From NCBI GenBank assembly GCA_007119345.1, contig SKPV01000117.1:1-15982 (forward strand): 15,982 bases of DNA, in the 5' to 3' direction. The notes under the pieces are model-generated. The model saw only the letters and a list, made by a program, of their open reading frames with translations, did no database searches and had not been told where the DNA came from. Made by a program: the position numbers and the translations under genes. The DNA comes from Halovivax sp. GTDB taxonomy: Archaea > Halobacteriota > Halobacteria > Halobacteriales > Natrialbaceae. This document shows positions 13,071 through 15,982 of this stretch, one piece after another (the first letter of the stretch is position 1; each line of letters opens with the position of its first letter).

Positions 13071-14854
13071 TGCCCACCGTCGAGATCGATCCCGACGAGC
13101 TGCGCACCCTCTCCGGCGCGGAGAAGGGCGACGACGAGCTGATCGACGACCTGTTCGGCCTCGGCCTGGAGTACGAGGGCGAGACCGAGGACGGCGCCTT
13201 CGAGCTCGAGTTCGCGCCCGACCGGCTCGATCGCCTCTCCGTCGAGGGGATCGCGCGCTCGCTGCGGTATCACTACGGCGACGACCGCGGCGTCTACGTC
13301 CCGAAGACGAACGCCCCCGACTGGACGATCGAGGTCGACGCGGACGTTCCCGCCGAGCGCCCCTACGTCACCGGCGCCGTGATCCGCGGCGTGGACCTGG
13401 ACGAGGACTCGCTCGACTCGCTCATCCAGCTCCAGGAGAAGCTCCACGCGACGATGGGGCGCAAACGGGTCAAGGGCGCGATCGGGATCCACGATCTGAC
13501 GATGCTGAAGGGATCCCAAGCGACGGAGGGCAACCCCGCGATCCGCTACACCGGCGTCGCGCCGGACGAAGACCGGTTCGTCCCGCTGGATTCCGATCGC
13601 GAGCTGACGCCCGGCGAGGTCCTCGAGGCCCACCAGACGGGCCGCGAGTACGCCCCGATCGTCGCCGACTACGAGGCGATGCCCGCGATCTACGACGACC
13701 TCGGGCTGTTCTCGTTCCCGCCGGTGATCAACGGCCGGCGGACCGAGGTCTCGACGGACTCCCGGGAGCTGTTCGTCGAGCTGACCGGCACCGACCAGTG
13801 GACGATCGACAAGATGTGTGCGATCATCTGCTACGCCCTCGACGCCCGCGGCGCGACGATCGAGGACGTCACCGTCGAGTACCCCGACGAGCCACCCTAC
13901 GAGGACGTCGGTCGCGAGCTGGTCCGTCCGGACCTCTCGACGAAGGAGAAGACCGTCTCCCACGACCGGATCGAGGCGATCCTGGGGGTCGACCTCGACC
14001 CCGACGAGGTGCTCGACCTCGCCGAGCGCGCCGGGCTCGACGCCGAGAAGGCCGAGCGCGAGGGCGGCGGCGGTGCGGCGACCGAAGCCGGCGCGACCGA
14101 AGCCGGGCGCGGCGACCTCGTCTACGCGGTGACGATCCCGCCCTACCGCGTCGACGTCCTCCACCCGCTGGACGTCGTCGACGACCTCGGCCGCGCGTTC
14201 GGCTTCGGCGAACTCGATCCGAAGTATCCCGACGTGGGGACCGTCGGCGGCCGCCACGAGCGCAGCCGGCTCGAGGAGGCCACCCGCGAGACGCTCGTCG
14301 GGCTCGGCTTCGAGGACATGCTGAACTTCCACCTCGTCGGCGAGGCCGAGAACTACGGCCGCGCGAACGTCGAGCCGGGAACCGACGTCCTCGGCGGGGG
14401 CGAGCCCGCGACGATCAAGAACCCCTACAGCGAGGACTTCGCGATCGTGCGGACGTGGGCGCTGCCCTCGCTGTTGATGCTGCTCGAGCGCAACACCCAC
14501 CGCGCGTACCCCCAGGACCTCGCCGAGGTCGGCTTCGTCGCCGAGCGCGACCCGGCCGAGAACACGGGTGTGGGCGAATCCCGCCACGTCGCCGCCGTGC
14601 TGGCCCGCCACGACGCCGCCTACGAGGACGCCAAGGCGCGCCTCCAGGCGCTCGCCCGCGCCTTCGACGTCGACCTGGAGACGCCGGCGACCGAGCACCC
14701 GACGTTCCTCGACGGCCGAACGGCGAGCGTCCTCCTCGACGGCGCGGACGTCGGCGTGATCGGCGAACTCGACCCGTCGGTGCTCGTCGAGCACGACCTC
14801 GAAGTACCCGTCGCGGCGTTCGAGTTCGACCTGGCGGGGCTGCGGGACGCCTGA
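13070..14854 (+). CDS. pheT: Phenylalanyl-tRNA synthetase beta subunit
   Basis: The 594-residue non-catalytic subunit, archaeal type, shorter than the bacterial ~800 residues because it lacks the N-terminal tRNA-binding and C-terminal anticodon-binding domains. The B1-like N-terminus (MPTVEIDPDELRTLSG, then FELEFAPDRLDRLSVEGIAR) is followed by the B3/B4 editing region (about 100-270), which removes mischarged tyrosine. The B5 domain (about 280-375) ends in PPYRVDVLHPLDVVDDLGRA, and a C-terminal class II-like core follows (HERSRLEEATRETLVGLGF, then NPYSEDFAIVRTW and FDLAGLRDA at the end). A short GGGGAATEAGATEAG insert lies within B5 (about 332-347). Start and operon are fixed by the one-base overlap with pheS (TGATG). 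The next gene, MscS, starts 92 bp later from its own promoter-like element. Confidence 0.97.
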   Translation: MPTVEIDPDELRTLSGAEKGDDELIDDLFGLGLEYEGETEDGAFELEFAPDRLDRLSVEGIARSLRYHYGDDRGVYVPKTNAPDWTIEVDADVPAERPYVTGAVIRGVDLDEDSLDSLIQLQEKLHATMGRKRVKGAIGIHDLTMLKGSQATEGNPAIRYTGVAPDEDRFVPLDSDRELTPGEVLEAHQTGREYAPIVADYEAMPAIYDDLGLFSFPPVINGRRTEVSTDSRELFVELTGTDQWTIDKMCAIICYALDARGATIEDVTVEYPDEPPYEDVGRELVRPDLSTKEKTVSHDRIEAILGVDLDPDEVLDLAERAGLDAEKAEREGGGGAATEAGATEAGRGDLVYAVTIPPYRVDVLHPLDVVDDLGRAFGFGELDPKYPDVGTVGGRHERSRLEEATRETLVGLGFEDMLNFHLVGEAENYGRANVEPGTDVLGGGEPATIKNPYSEDFAIVRTWALPSLLMLLERNTHRAYPQDLAEVGFVAERDPAENTGVGESRHVAAVLARHDAAYEDAKARLQALARAFDVDLETPATEHPTFLDGRTASVLLDGADVGVIGELDPSVLVEHDLEVPVAAFEFDLAGLRDA

Positions 14855-14911
14855 GCGGACGGACGCCGTGACCGCGCGCGATTACCGATCCGCTGCCTGC
14901 CACTGCCGCGG

Positions 14912-14936
14912 ACGCCCTTTTCAGCCGGACGGGCGT
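14912..14936 (+). promoter_or_regulatory. T-rich element and inverted repeat before the MscS gene
   Basis: CCCTTTTCAG (about 14915-14924) is centred 28 nt upstream of the MscS ATG, consistent with a leaderless promoter. It is enclosed by an inverted repeat, ACGCCC (14912-14917) and GGGCGT (14931-14936). The same structure lies 58-82 nt after the pheT stop, so it may instead, or also, end the pheST transcript. I cannot separate the two roles. Confidence 0.4.
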
Positions 14937-14946
14937 TCACCGTTCG

Positions 14947-15982
14947 ATGACCGTACAGCCGCCGCTCGCTCTTTTCGGACCGGAGACGCCGTCGGTCGCG
15001 TCGTTCCGATCGACGTCGCCGTCGGTCGCGTCGTCCTCATCGGTATCGCCGTCGTTCGTCGTCGACGCCGTCGGCACGCTCGGGGCGTCCTGGCTGCTGG
15101 CGGCGCTCGCGGTGGTCGCGGCGTGGGTCGGCTCGAAGCTGCTCGCGGAGCGACTCCGCCCCCGATTGGAGCGGCGCGTCCTGCGCCCGACGACCGCGAA
15201 CGCGGTCCTGCTGGTCGGCCGCGCGGTCGTCGTCGCCTACGCCTTCCTCCCGTTCGCCGGGCTGCTCGGCTTCCGACCCCAGAACGTCCTGCTGTCGTTC
15301 ACCGTCCTCTCGCTGGTGCTGGGGGCGGTGCTCGCGCCGGTCGCGCGCAGCTACGTCAGCGGATTGTTCGTCCTCTTCAACCGGCCGTACGAGGTCGGCG
15401 ACATGGTCGAGCTCGTCGAGCGCGAGGAGCGGGGCTACGTCGACGACATCACGCTCGGCTACACGCGCCTCTCCACCCTCGGGAACTCGTTTCTCGTGAT
15501 CCCGAACGAGACGATGCGAGAGCGGGACATCCGCAACCTCTCGGCGGAGGACGAGCGCAGCCGCCTCTCGATCGCGGTCCGGATCACCTACGAGTCCGAC
15601 CTCGACCGGGCCTGCGAGCTGCTGGCTGACGCCGCCAGGGGCGTCGACGGCGTGCTCGCTGGCGGACCGTCGATCCGCGTCGGCCGGTCGCGGTTCCCCG
15701 CCGAGCCGCGGGCGTTCGTCGACGAGTTCGGCGACCACGGCGTCCGCCTCGTGGTCCGCCTCTGGACCGAGGAGCCGTACCTCCCCCGACGGGTTCGCTC
15801 GGCCGTCCACCGCGCCGTCTGGTCGGCGTTCGACGACGCGAACGTCGAGTTCGCCTACCCGCACACCCACCACGTCTTCGACGAGACGAGCGGTCGCGCC
15901 AGGGTCGCCCTGGATCGGCCCGGCGGGGAGCGCGTCGACGACGGGGCCGATCACGACGGCGACGCCGACCGGACCGGCCGGC
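14947..15982 (+). CDS. MscS-family mechanosensitive channel, 3' end missing
   Basis: The frame is open from ATG 14947 to the window edge (345 codons, no stop). It encodes a small-conductance mechanosensitive channel, which opens under membrane tension to release solutes during osmotic downshock. Residues 1-37 are a Ser-rich, low-complexity stretch with a 10-residue repeat (PSVASFRSTS, PSVASSSSVS, PSFVVDAVG). Membrane helices follow at about 41-58, 78-100 and 112-135, the last being the pore-type helix ending ARSYVSGLFVLFNRPYEVGD. The cytoplasmic beta domain contains GYVDDITLGYTRLSTLGNSF and LVIPNETMRERDIRNL, the MscS signature. The alpha/beta end includes NVEFAYPHTHHVF (about 298-310). The remaining acidic tail suggests the stop is near. 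It is separate from pheST. Confidence 0.93.
   Translation, partial: MTVQPPLALFGPETPSVASFRSTSPSVASSSSVSPSFVVDAVGTLGASWLLAALAVVAAWVGSKLLAERLRPRLERRVLRPTTANAVLLVGRAVVVAYAFLPFAGLLGFRPQNVLLSFTVLSLVLGAVLAPVARSYVSGLFVLFNRPYEVGDMVELVEREERGYVDDITLGYTRLSTLGNSFLVIPNETMRERDIRNLSAEDERSRLSIAVRITYESDLDRACELLADAARGVDGVLAGGPSIRVGRSRFPAEPRAFVDEFGDHGVRLVVRLWTEEPYLPRRVRSAVHRAVWSAFDDANVEFAYPHTHHVFDETSGRARVALDRPGGERVDDGADHDGDADRTGR
14988..15060. repeat. Three imperfect 30-bp tandem units in the MscS N-terminus
   Basis: GCCGTCGGTCGCGTCGT starts at 14988 and 15018, and a diverged copy (GCCGTCGTTCGTCGTC) starts at 15048. The period is exactly 30 bp, giving a 10-residue Ser-rich repeat ahead of the first membrane helix. 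Confidence 0.75.

Noticed and set aside
11493..14794. Long minus-strand frames opposite pheS and pheT
   Set aside because: The plus-strand frames are unmistakable synthetase subunits; the reverse frames have no recognisable domain.
1..15982. Mobile element or genomic island
   Set aside because: No transposase, integrase, terminal inverted repeats, tRNA-flanked attachment site or clear composition shift was seen; the gene content is mostly core.

Overview
The window looks like the chromosome of a halophilic archaeon (class Halobacteria). Base composition is very GC-rich. The real proteins are loaded with Asp and Glu and carry long acidic Asp/Ala/Glu linkers. Family content points the same way: a HalOD1 output-domain protein, a bacterio-opsin-activator type (HTH_10) regulator, an archaeal SUI1/aIF1 factor, archaeal-type PheS/PheT, and two small proteins I assign to the haloarchaeal families DUF5809 and DUF5810. 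Most start codons have an A/T-rich element about 26-30 nt upstream and no Shine-Dalgarno sequence, the usual picture for leaderless haloarchaeal transcripts. I see no rRNA, tRNA, CRISPR array, integrase or transposase.

Layout from left to right. The 3' part of a membrane-anchored transglutaminase-like (TgpA/DUF4129) gene enters from the left edge (+). An intergenic region with a ~30-bp tandem repeat leads to a leaderless aIF1/SUI1 gene (+). A 384-bp convergent gap with a 31-bp tandem repeat follows. Next come a single-domain rhodanese and a NUDIX hydrolase (both -), then a long RND/MMPL-type exporter (+), the one gene with a clear Shine-Dalgarno sequence and a long leader. The exporter converges on the DUF5809 and DUF5810 genes (-). 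A RimI-type N-acetyltransferase (-) follows and is divergent from a HalOD1 protein (+). A cytochrome P450 (-) is divergent from an HTH_10 regulator (+). Then come a four-helix membrane protein (-), a 472-bp region with no convincing gene, the pheS-pheT operon (+), and an MscS channel (+) that runs off the right edge.

Functional links. The firm one is pheS-pheT: the two genes overlap by one base and encode the two subunits of phenylalanyl-tRNA synthetase. With aIF1 and RimI they make up a translation and protein-modification component. DUF5809 and DUF5810 lie 48 bp apart on one strand and probably act together, but each has its own promoter-like element. The P450 and the HTH_10 regulator share a 92-bp divergent promoter region, which suggests local control of the P450.

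Most of the window is ordinary core genome. The main unusual signals are repeated tandem expansions with a period near 30 bp, in gaps and in sequence coding for disordered protein; a 23-bp perfect duplication beside a possible small membrane-protein remnant; a large acidic insert in the P450; and an orphan promoter-like element upstream of pheS. I did not find a convincing new multi-gene system.
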